Numbered from the stretch's first letter, positions 43,655-54,780 are shown. The stretch is DNA of 64,000 nt from Saccopteryx bilineata (GCF_036850765.1 NC_089490.1:100614074-100678073), one strand, 5' to 3'. A program made the numbers and translations. The notes: generated from the sequence alone by a model not told the origin.

Positions 43655-43767
43655 GTCTTTGTTGATCTTGGATGATGTTTGGGATCCTTGGGTGTTAAAA
43701 GCTTTTGACAATCAATGTCAGATTCTTCTCACAACCAGAGACAAGAGTGTCACAGATTCAGTAATGG
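43655..43767 (+). CDS. APAF1: APAF1 exon 6: Walker B and sensor 1
   Basis: Acceptor TTTTAATTAG before 43655. Encodes RSLLILDDVWDPWVLKAFDN to ILLTTRDKSVTDSVMG. LLILDDVW is Walker B, with the two aspartates at residues 243-244, and TTRD holds the sensor Arg265. Human has DSWVL where this sequence has DPWVL, as I recall it. Donor ATGG|GTAAGG. Confidence 0.97.
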
Positions 43768-43873
43768 GTAAGGATTATTCATTTACTTTTCGGTACTTTT
43801 ATAGTTTATTTAATTCAATTATATTTAAATATGTGGCATACCAAATTACTTATTATATCTTGTGATTTTGCAG

Positions 43874-44005
43874 GTCCTAAATATGTAGTTGCGGTGGAGA
43901 GTGGCTTAGGAAAAGAAAAAGGACTTGAAATTTTATCCCTTTTTGTTAGTATGAAGAAAGCAGATTTGCCAGAAGAAGCTCATAGTATTGTTAAAGAATG
44001 TAAAG
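43874..44005 (+). CDS. APAF1: APAF1 exon 7: NB-ARC, helical domain 1
   Basis: Acceptor ATTTTGCAG before 43874. Encodes GPKYVVAVESGLGKEKGLEI to KKADLPEEAHSIVKECK. Start of the small helical domain that closes over the nucleotide. Donor AAAG|GTATAG. Confidence 0.97.
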
Positions 44006-44272
44006 GTATAGTTATTTATTTTGTGTATGAGGGGATTATAGAGATGTTAATTTACCCTGATATAAATTAATGAATATGACAGTTTAGCACATGAACAACC
44101 AGAAACTTTGCTAAAATATTTACTGTTTTAAGTTCTCTGATACCCTAATTTTGTATAATGATATTTTGGTTTTCAAAAGCTTTATTTAGCCATTAAAATA
44201 ATATTAAATAAACAGCTACAATATATTAGTGTGGAGACATGACCTCTCTGTCAAAGAATAAAAAGTATAGTG

Positions 44273-44435
44273 AGTCTGACCTGCAGTGGCACAGTGGATA
44301 GTGTTGATCTGGAATGCTGAGGTCGCTGGTTTGAAACCCCGGGCTTGTCTGGTCAAGGCACATATGGGAGTTGATGCTTCCTGCTCCTCCCCTTTCTCTC
44401 TCTCTCTGTTCTCTCTAAAATGAATAAATAAAGTC
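44273..44435 (+). mobile_element. SINE-A, short form
   Basis: Plus strand: GTCTGACCTGCAGTGGCACA head, CTCTCTAAAATGAATAAATA tail. Confidence 0.85.
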
Positions 44436-45408
44436 TTAAAAAATATGTAGTGAGAGTTTTAAATTTTTATGGTTGTAATTTTATAAAAATAGTATTCTAT
44501 TGATAAGTAAAAATGGTTTATCTTAATTTGCATTTTTTACTAATGGAGTTAAACTTTTTGTTTATTGAATTTTTGCATTTTAAGAAATTATCTTTGTCAC
44601 TTTTCTTTTGTAATAGAAGTATTTTTAATTGACTTTTAGATACTCTATTGAAGCTATTAGCTTTTTTTTTTTCAGATAGTTTCCCCCAGTTTTTTGTCTG
44701 CCTTTTAATTTCATTTATAGTCTTTTTGACATACAAAAATGTAAACTCTCATGTAGTTAAATCTGTCAGCACCTTTTCCCTTGTTAATGCTTGGAAATAC
44801 CTTCTTGTTTTTCTTTCTGCCATCAAATAGATACTTGATTTTGAGTTAATTGACTTAAAAGAATCTGAAACTTAGGAAAAATACTTGATTTGTATTCATT
44901 ATAAAGCTTATGCATACCTATTTTAAAACTATGAAACTATAAAGAAAAAAACAAACTATTCATAATCTGATAATTATTAGTATCAGAGTATTTCTTCCAG
45001 TCTTTTAGGACATAAAAAATTTTGAAAAAAGTATCAAGATTATAATGTGGTATACACAGTTTAAAATCTTGTCCTTTTAATGTTACAAATCTTGAGCATT
45101 TTCCCATGGTAAAAAAAAATTACCAATGGCATAATATTGTGGTATACTTTAATTCAGTCAATTCTGTTATTATTTTAGATTTTTCATTATTTTAAATGAT
45201 TCTGAGATGAATATCTTTAAATTAAATATTTCTTACTTCTAATGACTTTCTTAAAATAAATACCTGTAGGAATTTTAATTCATTTTAATAAATTCAAGAG
45301 TTAAAAATATTTTAAGGCTTTGGATAAAGTGCAGCAAAAAATCTTAGTGGTAACTCTGAAACGAGGCAGTGTTAACATAGTGACCTTGTTTGTTTGTGTA
45401 CTTTCTAG
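44436..45408 (+). other. APAF1 intron 7, AT-rich
   Basis: No exon. Very AT-rich, with L1-like wording (TTTGACATACAAAAATGTAAAC region) too vague to name. Confidence 0.4.
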
Positions 45409-45647
45409 GTTCTCCTCTTGTAGTGTCTTTAATTGGTGCACTTTTACGTGATTTTCCCAACCGCTGGGAGTACTACCTCAGGCAGCTTCAGAATAAGCAA
45501 TTTAAGAGGATAAGGAAATCCTCATCTTACGACTATGAGGCTCTGGATGAAGCCATGTCTATAAGTGTTGAAATGCTTAGAGAAAACATCAAAAATTACT
45601 ACACAGATCTTTCCATCTTGCAGAAGGATGTCAAGGTGCCTACAAAG
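45409..45647 (+). CDS. APAF1: APAF1 exon 8: helical domain and winged helix
   Basis: Acceptor CTTTCTAG before 45409. Encodes GSPLVVSLIGALLRDFPNRW (the GxP motif of NB-ARC proteins) through SSSYDYEALDEAMSISVEML to LQKDVKVPTK. GSPL contacts the nucleotide, and the DEAMSISVEML part opens the winged-helix domain. Ends in phase 0, donor AAAG|GTAATA. Confidence 0.97.
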
Positions 45648-45937
45648 GTAATAAAAGGACCAAGAATCCTCATCACTGGATATTTGTGGCATGTAACCTT
45701 TGATACAGTATCAAGGATGTTACCCCAGAGGACATTGGAAAGATAGGACCGGTGAGACGGAGTTGGTGGGGTAGCAGGGTCAGAAGTCCCACTGCTCTCG
45801 GTCTCGGTCAGGGGTCGGTGTTGAACTGGGAGGGGTAACCCATTTCTCAGTGGTTCTAGTGAAGCTGGAGAAGCGTGCCACTTCCTTATCTCTTCCTTTT
45901 TTCTGTCTTGAAGAATGGTTGAACTGCTTATGAAATC

Positions 45938-46432
45938 CTTTTTTATTGATTTTAATTTATTGTGTTTACATAGATTTTAGTGTCCCCTCAAATGCGTCCC
46001 CCCATCCCCTTGTTCCCCTCAACCTTCCCCTTGCCCCTCTTCTACTAACGCCCTCCCCCTTTCTCTCTAGGATTAGCTTTTCTGTTCTCTCTAACACTGT
46101 GTTATGTGTATATAATTTCACCAATCTCTTTCTTTTCCTTCTCTAATCCCATCTTCTCATCCCCTTTCCCTCTGTCCACTTTCCCACTGGTTCCTTTGAT
46201 CCCGCCTCTGCCTCTATTCCGTTCCTCAGTTCACATTGTTCATTGGATTCCTCAAATGAGTGAGGTCATACGGTATTTTTCTTTCTCTGCTGGCTTATTT
46301 CACTTAACAAAATAGTTTCCAGGTCCATCCATGTTGTTGCAAAAAGTAAGATTTCCTTCTTTATCATGGCTGCATAGTATTCCATTGTGTGTGAATACAC
46401 ACACACACACACACACACACCACAGCTTGAAA
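45938..46432 (-). mobile_element. L1 3' end, 5'-truncated
   Basis: Minus strand: the end of L1 ORF2 wording (CACAATGGAATACTATGCAG, GAAATCTTACTTTTTGCAAC, ACATGGATGGACCTGG) and a G-rich 3' untranslated region. An (AC)n tract at 46390-46420 interrupts it. The element ends about 115 bases before APAF1 exon 9. Confidence 0.85.
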
Positions 46433-46546
46433 TCAATTCTTATTCGGGGATTTGAGAAATAATTTTTTGTGTGTGTATTAACACTTCCTCTGCAATTCTG
46501 GTCATTGTACTTCTGTGACATTTTAAAAGCTTAAAATGATTTTTAG

Positions 46547-46714
46547 GTGTTCTGTGTCCTCTGGGACATGGAAACTGAAGAAGTTGAAGACAAACTGCAG
46601 GAGTTTGTGAATAAGTCTCTCTTATTTTGTGACCGGAATGGAAAATCATTTTGTTACTATTTGCATGATCTTCAAGTAGACTTCCTCACAGAGAAGAACC
46701 GCAGCAAGCTTCAG
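46547..46714 (+). CDS. APAF1: APAF1 exon 9: winged-helix domain
   Basis: Acceptor GATTTTTAG before 46547. Encodes VFCVLWDMETEEVEDKLQEF through NGKSFCYYLHDLQVDFLTEK to SKLQ. His438 (YYLHDL), which contacts the nucleotide in the closed state, is kept. Exactly 56 codons, phase 0 at both ends. Donor CAG|GTACTT. Confidence 0.97.
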
Positions 46715-46737
46715 GTACTTGCATCTCTGTGCATTCT

Positions 46738-47580
46738 TTTCTTCCTTTTTCTTTTTTATTTCTTTATTTTGAAATAATTTTAGACACAGGAAAGTTGCGT
46801 ATACCTTCACCTAGCTCCCCCAATGTTAACTAACATCTTACATAATGATAACGATAATATTACTAATCTGCAGACTTTGACTTTTTCCAGCTTTCCCACT
46901 AATGTCCTTTTATGTGGTCCAAATCCAAATCAGGATTCCATATTGCATATAATTGTCATGTTTCCTTAGTTTCCTCAAATCTATGGAAAGTCCTCAGCCT
47001 TCTTTATCTTTCAAGGTCACTTTGAAGAGTACTAGCTAGTTTTTTGTACAGTGTTCCTTAGTTTAGGTTTACCTATTTTCTCCTAACTGGATCAAGGTTA
47101 TATATTTTTGGCGGGAACACCACAGAAATAATGTTGTGTCCTTCTTGGTGTATCATATCAGGGTATTGATATATCTCAGCGAATTTCAATCTATTTCATT
47201 CCATGACACACATAAACTAATTACTAAAATTCAGCAGGCACACCAAAAAATATATTTTTTGCCAATCTGACAAAAAATAAAAAACAGGTATAATTTTGAT
47301 TTATTCACACCAGACGGTTATTGTTGTGTTGGCTGTTGTCACTTTTTTATTTGGCAGACTAAGGGAAAAGAGGTCTGTGCCCCTGACTAAATAGTCAGGT
47401 ATTACAGGTTTTAACAATTCTTGGGGCACACCAGTTGAAAACTGCCTATGTATCTTATTATCATTGATGTTATTACCCTTGATCACTTGGTTAAAGTGTT
47501 ATCTACCAGTGTTTCCACATGAAGTTGCTATTTTTTCCTCTTGTAATTAATAGGTATCTTTGGGGAGATTCTCTGTACAT
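46738..47580 (+). repeat. Old L1 3' region interrupted by a hAT MITE
   Basis: TTTTGAAATAATTTTAGACA, CACTAATGTCCTTTTATGTG, GAAGAGTACTAGCTAG, and after the hAT copy GTAATTAATAGGTATCTTTG belong to one ancient L1-type 3' region, split at 47169-47455. Confidence 0.65.
47177..47447 (+). mobile_element. hAT MITE, family 2, fuller copy
   Basis: Left end CAGCGAATTTCAATC, right end GCACACCAGTTGAAAACTG. Flanks ATATATCT and ATGTATCT, 7 of 8 matching. The shorter relative is at 15697-15882. Confidence 0.75.
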
Positions 47581-47623
47581 TCTTATACAGCTTTGACAGC
47601 TAGAGTTACTGTAATGTTTAGGT

Positions 47624-47954
47624 CAGGGGTCCCCAAACTTTTTACACAGGGGGCCAGTTCACTGTCACTCAGACCATTGGAGGGCCGGACTATAAAAAAA
47701 ACTATGAACAAATCCCTATGCACACTGCACATATCTTATTTTAAAGTAAAAAAACAAAACGGGAACAAATACAATATTTAAAATAAAGAACAAGTAAATT
47801 TAAATCAACAGACTGACCAGTATTTCAATGGGGACTATACTCCTCTCACTGACCACCAATGAAAGAGGTGCCCCTTCCGGAAGTGCGGTGGGGGCCGGAT
47901 AAATGGTCTCAGGGGGCTGCATGCGGCCCGTGGGCCGTAGTTTGGGGACCCCTG
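47624..47954. mobile_element. hAT MITE, family 1, copy 2
   Basis: A 331-bp element in inverse orientation to the copy at 5357-5681. Ends CAGGGGTCCCCAAAC / GTTTGGGGACCCCTG and a perfect 8-bp duplication GTTTAGGT (47616-47623 and 47955-47962). It lies 53 bases upstream of APAF1 exon 10, just before that exon's acceptor tract. Confidence 0.95.
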
Positions 47955-48007
47955 GTTTAGGTTATAAAATTGTTTCTGTCCTCTGACTTGTTTCATGTGG
48001 GTTTCAG

Positions 48008-48139
48008 GATCTACATAAGAAGCTAATCACCCAGTTCCGGAGACATCGCCAGCTGCACGCCCTTTCATCAGACCAGGAGGACTGCATGTACTGGTACAAT
48101 TTTCTGGCCTATCACATGGCCAGTGCCAATATGCACAAA
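48008..48139 (+). CDS. APAF1: APAF1 exon 10: helical domain 2
   Basis: Acceptor GGGTTTCAG before 48008. Encodes DLHKKLITQFRRHRQLHALS to YWYNFLAYHMASANMHK. Part of the second helical domain that links the ATPase to the WD40 propellers. 44 codons, phase 0. Donor AAA|GTAAGA. Confidence 0.96.
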
Positions 48140-48224
48140 GTAAGATGACTCATTTAAAAGTTACTTTCCTTTGTCTCACTTTTATTTTGTCCTTTGTTTA
48201 GAATTTTTTATTAGTAAAAATATA

Positions 48225-48477
48225 CTGCTCAAAAAAATTAGGGGATATTTCAAAATGAGTATGAAGCAATAAAAAAAGAAGCATTTGATTTTTAAAAAAT
48301 TTTTTTTATTAAACAAGAACATCAGAAAAGCAAACTATAAGTCAAGGAAAGTTGTTTGATTATGCAAATGAGATGCAAAATCAACTTTTATTTTATTGTG
48401 AAAATGCACTATACAAAAGGCTGCAAGTAGTACTGGAGTATCTGCCTGTTCTATGAGCCCCTAATTTTTGTGAGCAG
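48225..48477 (+). mobile_element. Tc1/mariner-like MITE, family 1, copy 2
   Basis: A 253-bp element with CTGCTCAAAAAAATTAGGGG at the left and CCCCTAATTTTTGTGAGCAG at the right, TA on both sides. The body matches, inverted, the element at 8-248. Starts 85 bases after APAF1 exon 10. Confidence 0.88.
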
Positions 48478-49780
48478 TATAGAATTTGAGACTATGTAAG
48501 TATTTCTGTTTTTGGTACTATTTTTACCTACAGTGATTTGAAAGGATTACCTTAGTAACTGCAATAAATGAACAACCTAAAAAATTCACTCTTTTCTTAC
48601 CAGTAGCTCTTCTTTATAGGCAGTAGGAATTTGTTTCTAAGTTTTGAGAGGAAACGGAGAGTGGAGAATAGATTCATTTATTTTACAAATAGTTATTGAG
48701 TGCCTGTTATATACTGGTATTGTTATTCTTCGTGAGGATATGCTGCAGCCACAAAGTGCCTGCTGTCCCAGAGCTTACATTCTGGGGGATGACTCACAGT
48801 GGACAGATAAAATTACTGTCAGGGAGTAGTCACTGCTCAGAAGGAAAAAGCATGGAAGGAAAAGGAAAGGGATGACATAGGGGTAGAATCGTCGTGAGTT
48901 GCTGATGAATTTGATATGCATTATAAGAGAAGAGTCACAGATAGTCGCAGTGGAGGGACTAGAGTTGCCATGAACTGAGGTGGAGATGTCTGCTGGTAGA
49001 ACAAGTATTTTTTGAGGTAGGGGAAGGTTAGGAGCTCATTTTGAGTATATTAAATCTGATAGACACATTAAGACATCTAACTGAAAATACTGAGCATGTA
49101 GTGGATATATAAATCTAGATTTCTGGAGATTATGGACTAAAGATAACATTTAGGAATCATTAGCATACAGATGATATTTGAAATCATAACTACCAACTTA
49201 ACTACTAAAAATGTTAACATTCTGGAAAATCATGTCTACTTTGAGTAGTTTTTCTGTGTTTAGGTACATTATTCTTGGTTACAAAAATGGTGTTATAGCT
49301 TATTTTTAAAAAAATGTTTAATAATACAGTTTATGTTTAATAATCTGCATTGGAATGAAGGTATAACAGTAAAATTAGTGCCCTACTTTACTTAACTAAA
49401 CTGTAATTATTGAACATGTAGGTGGTTTTCATTTTTTTGTTTTTTGTTTTTTTGCAATTATGATGCTATAATGAATATTCTTGTTTGTCTTTGCGCTTAT
49501 ATTATTTTCTCTGAAAATTCTTTTAAGTGAAATTAATGGGTCCATGCATTAAAATAAATAGAAATAACTTTTGATATGTGTGATAAAGTGGCAGGATTCA
49601 GTTTCTTCTCACTTTCTTAGCCTTGTTTTTCTGGTGATTAAAGACAATGGTTTATTTTCCTTGGAAAAATTTAGAAAACTAAAAGAGGGAAATGAAGATC
49701 ACAATTAGCAGTAGCTAATGCTTATGTGGATACTTTTCTAGATCATTTTGTTGCTCAGATACATACACTGGCTCTTTTCT
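48478..49780 (+). other. APAF1 intron 10, first part
   Basis: No exon. About 48690-48800 (ATTGAGTGCCTGTTATATAC, CCCAGAGCTTACATTC) resembles an ancient L2-type relic. The rest is unassigned. Confidence 0.45.
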
Positions 49781-50169
49781 TATATTTATTTAGTTGAATT
49801 TATTGGGGTGCAGGTTCAGGTGTGTAAAACAATAGAACATCATCTGCACACTGCATTGTTTGCCTGTTGCTCTGAGTGAAGTTTTTACATGTATATCTTT
49901 TTTTTTTTTTTTTTTTAAGATTTTGTTCTTTGAATTTAGAGAAAGGAGAGAGAAAGAGAAAGCGGGGAAGGAACGGGAAGCATCAACCTCAATAGTTGCT
50001 TCTTGTATGTGCCTGACCTGGCGAACCAGGGGTTTTGAACCCGCAACCTGAGCATTCTAGGTGGATACCTTATCCACTGTGCCACCAAAAGTCACCCCAA
50101 GTAAAGTTTCTTTCATCCCCATTCCCCCTGCTTTGCTCACCTCCACCTATCCCCCCAACACTTGTTCTT
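49781..50169 (-). mobile_element. L1 3' tail split by a short SINE-A
   Basis: TTTATTGGGGTGCAGGTTCAGG (49800-49895) and, beyond the SINE at 49896-50095, TCATCCCCATTCCCCCTGC look like two parts of one L1 3' untranslated region on the minus strand. Confidence 0.55.
49896..50095 (-). mobile_element. SINE-A, short form, diverged
   Basis: GAAGCATCAACCTCAATAG, CCTGACCTGGCGAACCAGG and a decayed head (GGTGACTTTTGGTGGCACAG on the minus strand). Confidence 0.75.
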
Positions 50170-50591
50170 TTTTTTTTTTTTCCTTTTTTTTTTTTTTTTT
50201 TTCTTTTCTATTTTTCTGAAGCTGGAAACAGGGAGAGACAGTCAGACAGACTCCTGCATGCGCCCGACCGGGATCCACCCGGCACGCCCACCAGGGGCGA
50301 CGCTCTGCCCACCAGGGGGCGATGCTCTGCCCATCCTGGGCGTCGCCATGTTGCGACCAGAGCCACTCTAGCGCCTGGGGCAGAGGCCACAGAGCCATCC
50401 CCAGTGCCCGGGCCATCTTTGCTCCAATGGAGCCTTGGCTGCGGGAGGGGACGAGAGAGACAGAGAGGAAAGTGCGGCGGAGGGGTGGAGAAGCAAATGG
50501 GCGCTTCTCCTGTGTGCCCTGGCCGGGAATCGAACCCGGGTCCTCCGCACGCTAGGCCGACGCTCTACCGCTGAGTTAACCAGCCAGGGCC
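50170..50591 (-). mobile_element. SINE-B, two-unit form
   Basis: Complete. The first unit has one G fewer; the second is intact at 50309. Duplication CACTTGTTCTTT. Confidence 0.92.
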
Positions 50592-50691
50592 CACACTTGT
50601 TCTTTAAAACCAAAATGGAATCATAATAGAAATAAGAGTCTTATATCTTGTATTTTTATTTTCACTTAATTGTATTTCATGGTCATCTTTA

Positions 50692-51035
50692 TTTCTTTTG
50701 TGACAGAGAGAGACAGAGAAAGGGACAGATAGGGACAGACAGGAAGGGAGAGAGATGAGAAGCATCAATTCTTCATTGCGGCTCCTTAGTCTCCTTAGTT
50801 GTTCATTGATTGCTTTCTCATATGTACCTTGACTAGTGACCCCTTTCTCAAGCCAGCAACCTTGGGCTCAAGCCAGCGACCTTGGGTTTCAAGCCAGCGA
50901 CCTTTGGGCTCAAGGCAGCGACCATGGGGTCATGTCTATGATCCCATGTTTAAGCCGGCGACCTCGGGGTTTTGAACCTGGGTCCTCCATGTCCCAGTCC
51001 AACACTCTATCCACTTCACCACCGCCTGGTCAGGC
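50692..51035 (-). mobile_element. SINE-A, long form, extended body
   Basis: Duplication CATGGTCATCTTT on both sides. Body with CAAGCCAGCGACC repeats. Confidence 0.88.
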
Positions 51036-51084
51036 CATGGTCATCTTTTTATGTCAGTTTGGATAGAGCAATGTAATTTTTAAA

Positions 51085-51285
51085 AAAAGATGTTATTTAT
51101 TGATCTTACAGAGAGAGGAGAGGGTAATAGTGAGAAGTATCAACTCATGTTTGTTTCACTTTAGTTGTTCATTGTGTGCTTCTTGCTTCTCATATGTGCT
51201 GTGACCCAAGAAGCTCAGGGTTTAGAACTGGTGACCTCAGCATTCCAGGTCTATGCTCAGATTGTCACCAAAGGCCAGACATAGA
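51085..51285 (-). mobile_element. SINE-A-like, short, old
   Basis: GAGAAGTATCAACTCATG and GAACTGGTGACCTCAGCATT show the family. The head is lost or decayed. Confidence 0.65.
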
Positions 51286-51549
51286 ACATGATTTTTCAAA
51301 GCTGCACACCATTTCATTATATAGCTATATGATGGTTAACCAGTTTGTTAGGAACAATTAAATTGCTTAAGCACACTCATCTGATTATTTTCTTAGGACA
51401 CATATTTTTAAGTGTAATTTCTGGGTCAAGTGGTTTGTACAGTTTAAAGTATAATACAGATTGTCAAACTGTCCTCTAGAAGGGTTTCTTTGATTTACAT
51501 CACTACCACTTAGCATCAGAGTGTTCATTTCCTCGGATTCCAGCTACTA

Positions 51550-51960
51550 TTTTTTTTTTTTTTTTTTTTTTTTTTTTCATTTTTCTGAAGCTGGAAACAG
51601 GGAGAGACAGTCAGATAGACTCCCGCATGCGCCCGACCAGGATCCACCCGGCACGCCCACCATGGGGCGATACTCTGCCCACCAGGGGGCGATGCTCTGC
51701 CCCTCCTGGGCGTCGCCATGTTGCGACCAGAGCCACTCTGGCGCCTGAGGCAGAGGCCACAGAGCCATCCCCAGCACCCGGGCCATCTTTGCTCCAATGG
51801 AGCCTCGCTGCGAGAGGGGAAGAGAGAGACAGAGAAGAAGGCGCGGCGGAGGGGTGGAGAAGCAAATGGGTGCCTCTCCTGTGTGCCCTGGCCGGGAATC
51901 GAACCCGGGTCCTCCGCACGCTAGGCCGACGCTCTACCGCTGAGTCAACCGGCCAGGGCC
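51550..51960 (-). mobile_element. SINE-B, two-unit form
   Basis: Unit 1 altered (CCACCATGGGGCGATAC), unit 2 intact at 51679. Duplication CAGCTACTA. Confidence 0.92.
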
Positions 51961-52024
51961 CCAGCTACTATTCTTATCACTCCATTTAGTCTTTAGACAC
52001 CTGATATTAAACAATAGTTAATCT

Positions 52025-52374
52025 TGCCTGACCAGGCGGTGGCACAGTGGATAAAGCATTAGACTGGGATGCAGACGACCCAGCTTTGAGACCCCAAGGT
52101 CGCCAACTTGAGCACAGGCTCATCTGGTTTGAGCAAAATCTCACCAGCTTGGACCCAAGGTTACTGGTTTGAGCAAGGGGTTACTTGGTCTGCTGAAGGC
52201 CTGTGGTCAAGGCACGTATGAGAAAGCAATCAATGAACAACTAAGGTGTCACAACAAAAAACTGATGATTGATGCTTCTTATCTCTCTTCGTTCCTGTCT
52301 GTTCCTATTGATCCCTCTCTCTCTCTCTCTCTTTAAAAAAACCCCCAAAAAACAAAAACAAAAACAAAAACAAA
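52025..52374 (+). mobile_element. SINE-A, long form
   Basis: Complete, plus strand. Duplication AATAGTTAATCTTG on both sides. Confidence 0.92.
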
Positions 52375-52604
52375 ATAGTTAATCTTGTTTCACTTTGATC
52401 ACTGGTGAGATTTTTGGCCATAAGTACTTTTTATTTTGTGAATTGGTTCTCATCCATTGCCTTTACCTATTTTTATATTGGGTGTTTATCTTTTTTCTAT
52501 TTTTAAGTAATTTTCTATAAAATGAGTAATGAATATTATTCATTTTTGTTATATTAATATTATCATCTATCATAATGTTATAAGTTTCTTTCCTGGCTTA
52601 TTTA

Positions 52605-52998
52605 TTTATTTATTTATTTTTGTATTTTTCTGAAGCTGGAAACGGGGAGAGACAGTCAGACAGACTCCCGCATGCGCCCGACCGGGATCCACCCGGCACG
52701 CCCACCAGAGGGCAAGGCTCTGCCCACCAGGGGGCAATGCTATGTCCCTCCCGGGCGTTGCTTTGTTGCGACCAGAGCCACTCCAGTGCCTGGGGCAGAG
52801 GCCAAGGAGCCATCCCCAGTGCCCGGGCCATCTTTGCTCCAATGGAGCCTCGGCTGCGGGAGGGGAAGAAAGAGACAGAGAGGAAGGAGGGGGGCAGGGG
52901 GGGAGAAGCAGATGGGTGCTTCTCCTGTGTGCCCTGGCCAGGAATCGAACCTGGGACTTCTGCACGCCAGGCCGACGCTCTACCAATCGGCCAGGGCC
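52605..52998 (-). mobile_element. SINE-B, two-unit form, head deletion
   Basis: Both units fit the CTCF-like pattern (CCACCAGAGGGCAAGGC at 52702, CCACCAGGGGGCAATGC at 52724). About ten bases of the tRNA-like head (ACTGAGCC) are missing. Duplication CCTGGCTTATTT. Confidence 0.92.
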
Positions 52999-53066
52999 TC
53001 CTGGCTTATTTTTTGTCTTAATTTTAGTTTCTGTGTTGAAGTTTTTATGTTAAGTGTACCGCTATT

Positions 53067-53092
53067 TGTGTGTGTGTGTGTGTGTGTGTGTA
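53067..53092. repeat. (TG)n microsatellite
   Basis: About 13 TG units. Confidence 0.9.
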
Positions 53093-53204
53093 TTTTGCTT
53101 TGGTGTTATGTTTATGAATATTTTCTTCACTCCAGGCTTATAGAAATATTTACCTGTTTCTTCTAGTATTTTTTGAAGTTTTGTATTTTCTATTTCAGTC
53201 TTTT

Positions 53205-53524
53205 TATTTTTTTATTTTTGTGACAGAGACAGAGAGGGACAGATAGGGACAGACAGGAAGGGGGGAGAGATGAGAAGCATCAATTCTTCGTTGAGGCACC
53301 TTAGTTGTTCATTGATTGCTTGATTGCTTTTTCATATGTGCCTTGACCAGGGCACTACAGAAGACCAAGTGACCCCTTGCTCAAGCTAGTGACCTTGGGC
53401 TCAAGCTGGTGAGCCTTGCTCAAACCAGATGAGTGCGCTCAAGCTGGCAACCTCATGGTTTCGAACCTGGGTCCTCCGTGTTACAGTCCAACGCTCTACC
53501 CACTGTGCCACTGCCCAGTCAGGC
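53205..53524 (-). mobile_element. SINE-A, long form
   Basis: Complete. Flanks ATTCTATTTCAGTCTTT / ATTCTATTTAAGTCTTT. Ends 235 bases before APAF1 exon 11. Confidence 0.88.
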
Positions 53525-53758
53525 ATTCTATTTAAGTCTTTAATCCAACTAAAATTTATTTTGAATTAAGGTGTGAGGTCCATCTTATATTTCTTTTGAA
53601 CTCTTTATGTGTTCCTTTTCAGTAGCTTCCTTTTTATCCGTAAATTTGAGACATCTGCTAACTTTCTCACAGTAGTGATAGGATAATGATGGTAGACTTA
53701 GAATTCTTTGATCTCTTTAACAGGGCTCCTGATCTGTTTTTTTGTTTTTTTTTTAAAG

Positions 53759-53872
53759 GAACTTTGTGCTTTAATGTTTTCCCTGGATTGGATTAAAGCA
53801 AAAACGGAACTCGTAGGCCCTGCTCATCTGATTCATGAATTTGTAGAATACAGGCATATACTGGATGAAAAG
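53759..53872 (+). CDS. APAF1: APAF1 exon 11: helical domain 2
   Basis: Acceptor TTTTTAAAG before 53759. Encodes ELCALMFSLDWIKAKTELVG to FVEYRHILDEK, 38 codons in phase 0. Donor AAAG|GTATAT. A SINE-B begins only about 90 bases downstream. Confidence 0.97.
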
Positions 53873-53962
53873 GTATATATTTACATGAAAATAAGTTGTG
53901 AAAGGACATGCTTTTTTGACATTTATATCTAGGTTTAAAAATGGGGGAGAAGAGAGATAACT

Positions 53963-54290
53963 TTTTTTTTTTTTCTGAAGCTGGAAACAGGGAGAGACAG
54001 ACAGACTCCCGCATGCGCCCGACCGGGATCCACCCGGCATGCCCACCATGGGGCAATGCTCTGCCCATCCTGGGTGTCGCCATGTTGTGACCAGAGCCAC
54101 TCTAGCGCCTGAGGCAGAGGCCACAGAGCCATCCCCAGCACCCAGGCCATCTTTGCTCCAATGGAGCCTTGGCTGTGGGAGGGGAAGAGAGAGACAGAGA
54201 GGAAGGCGTGGCGGAGGGGTGGAGAAGCAAATGGGCGCTTCTCCTGTGTGCCCTGGCCGGGAATCGAACCCGAGTCCTTCGCACGCTAGG
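53963..54290 (-). mobile_element. SINE-B, one-unit form, 5'-truncated
   Basis: The tRNA-like head (about 45 bases including the A box) is absent. Flanked by AACTTT-type repeats, so truncated at insertion. The single unit is weakened (CCACCATGGGGCAATGC). Confidence 0.85.
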
Positions 54291-54410
54291 AACTTTCTTA
54301 TTTTGACGTTTGATTATTCTGATTATTTTGCTTCGCAGCCTACTGGGAATGTGAATAGGATTGAGATTTGAAAGTTGAAGTAAAGTGTTCAGTGTTTTTG
54401 TTTGTGTGTT

Positions 54411-54780
54411 TTATTTTTTGTATTTTTCTGAAGTTGGAAATGGGAAGGCAGTCAGACAGACTCCCGCATGCACCCAACCGGGATCCACCCGGCATGCCCA
54501 CCAGGGGGTGATGCTCTGCCCATCTGGGGCATCACTCTGTTGTTACCAGAGCCATTCTAGTGCCTGAGGTAGAGGCCATGGAGCCATCCTCAGCGCCTGG
54601 GCCAACTTTGCTCCAATGGAGCCTTGGCTGCGGGAGGGGAAGAGAGAGACAGAGAGGAAGGAGAGGGGGAGGGGTGGAGAAGCAGATGGGCGCTTCTCCT
54701 GTGTGCCCTGGCTGGGAATCGAACCTGGGACTCCTGCACGCCAGGCCAATGCTCTAGCACTGAGCCAACTGGCCAGGGCC
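54411..54780 (-). mobile_element. SINE-B, one-unit form
   Basis: Complete. Unit at 54498 (CCACCAGGGGGTGATGC, core changed at one base). Flanked by TGTTTGTGT on both sides. Confidence 0.9.
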
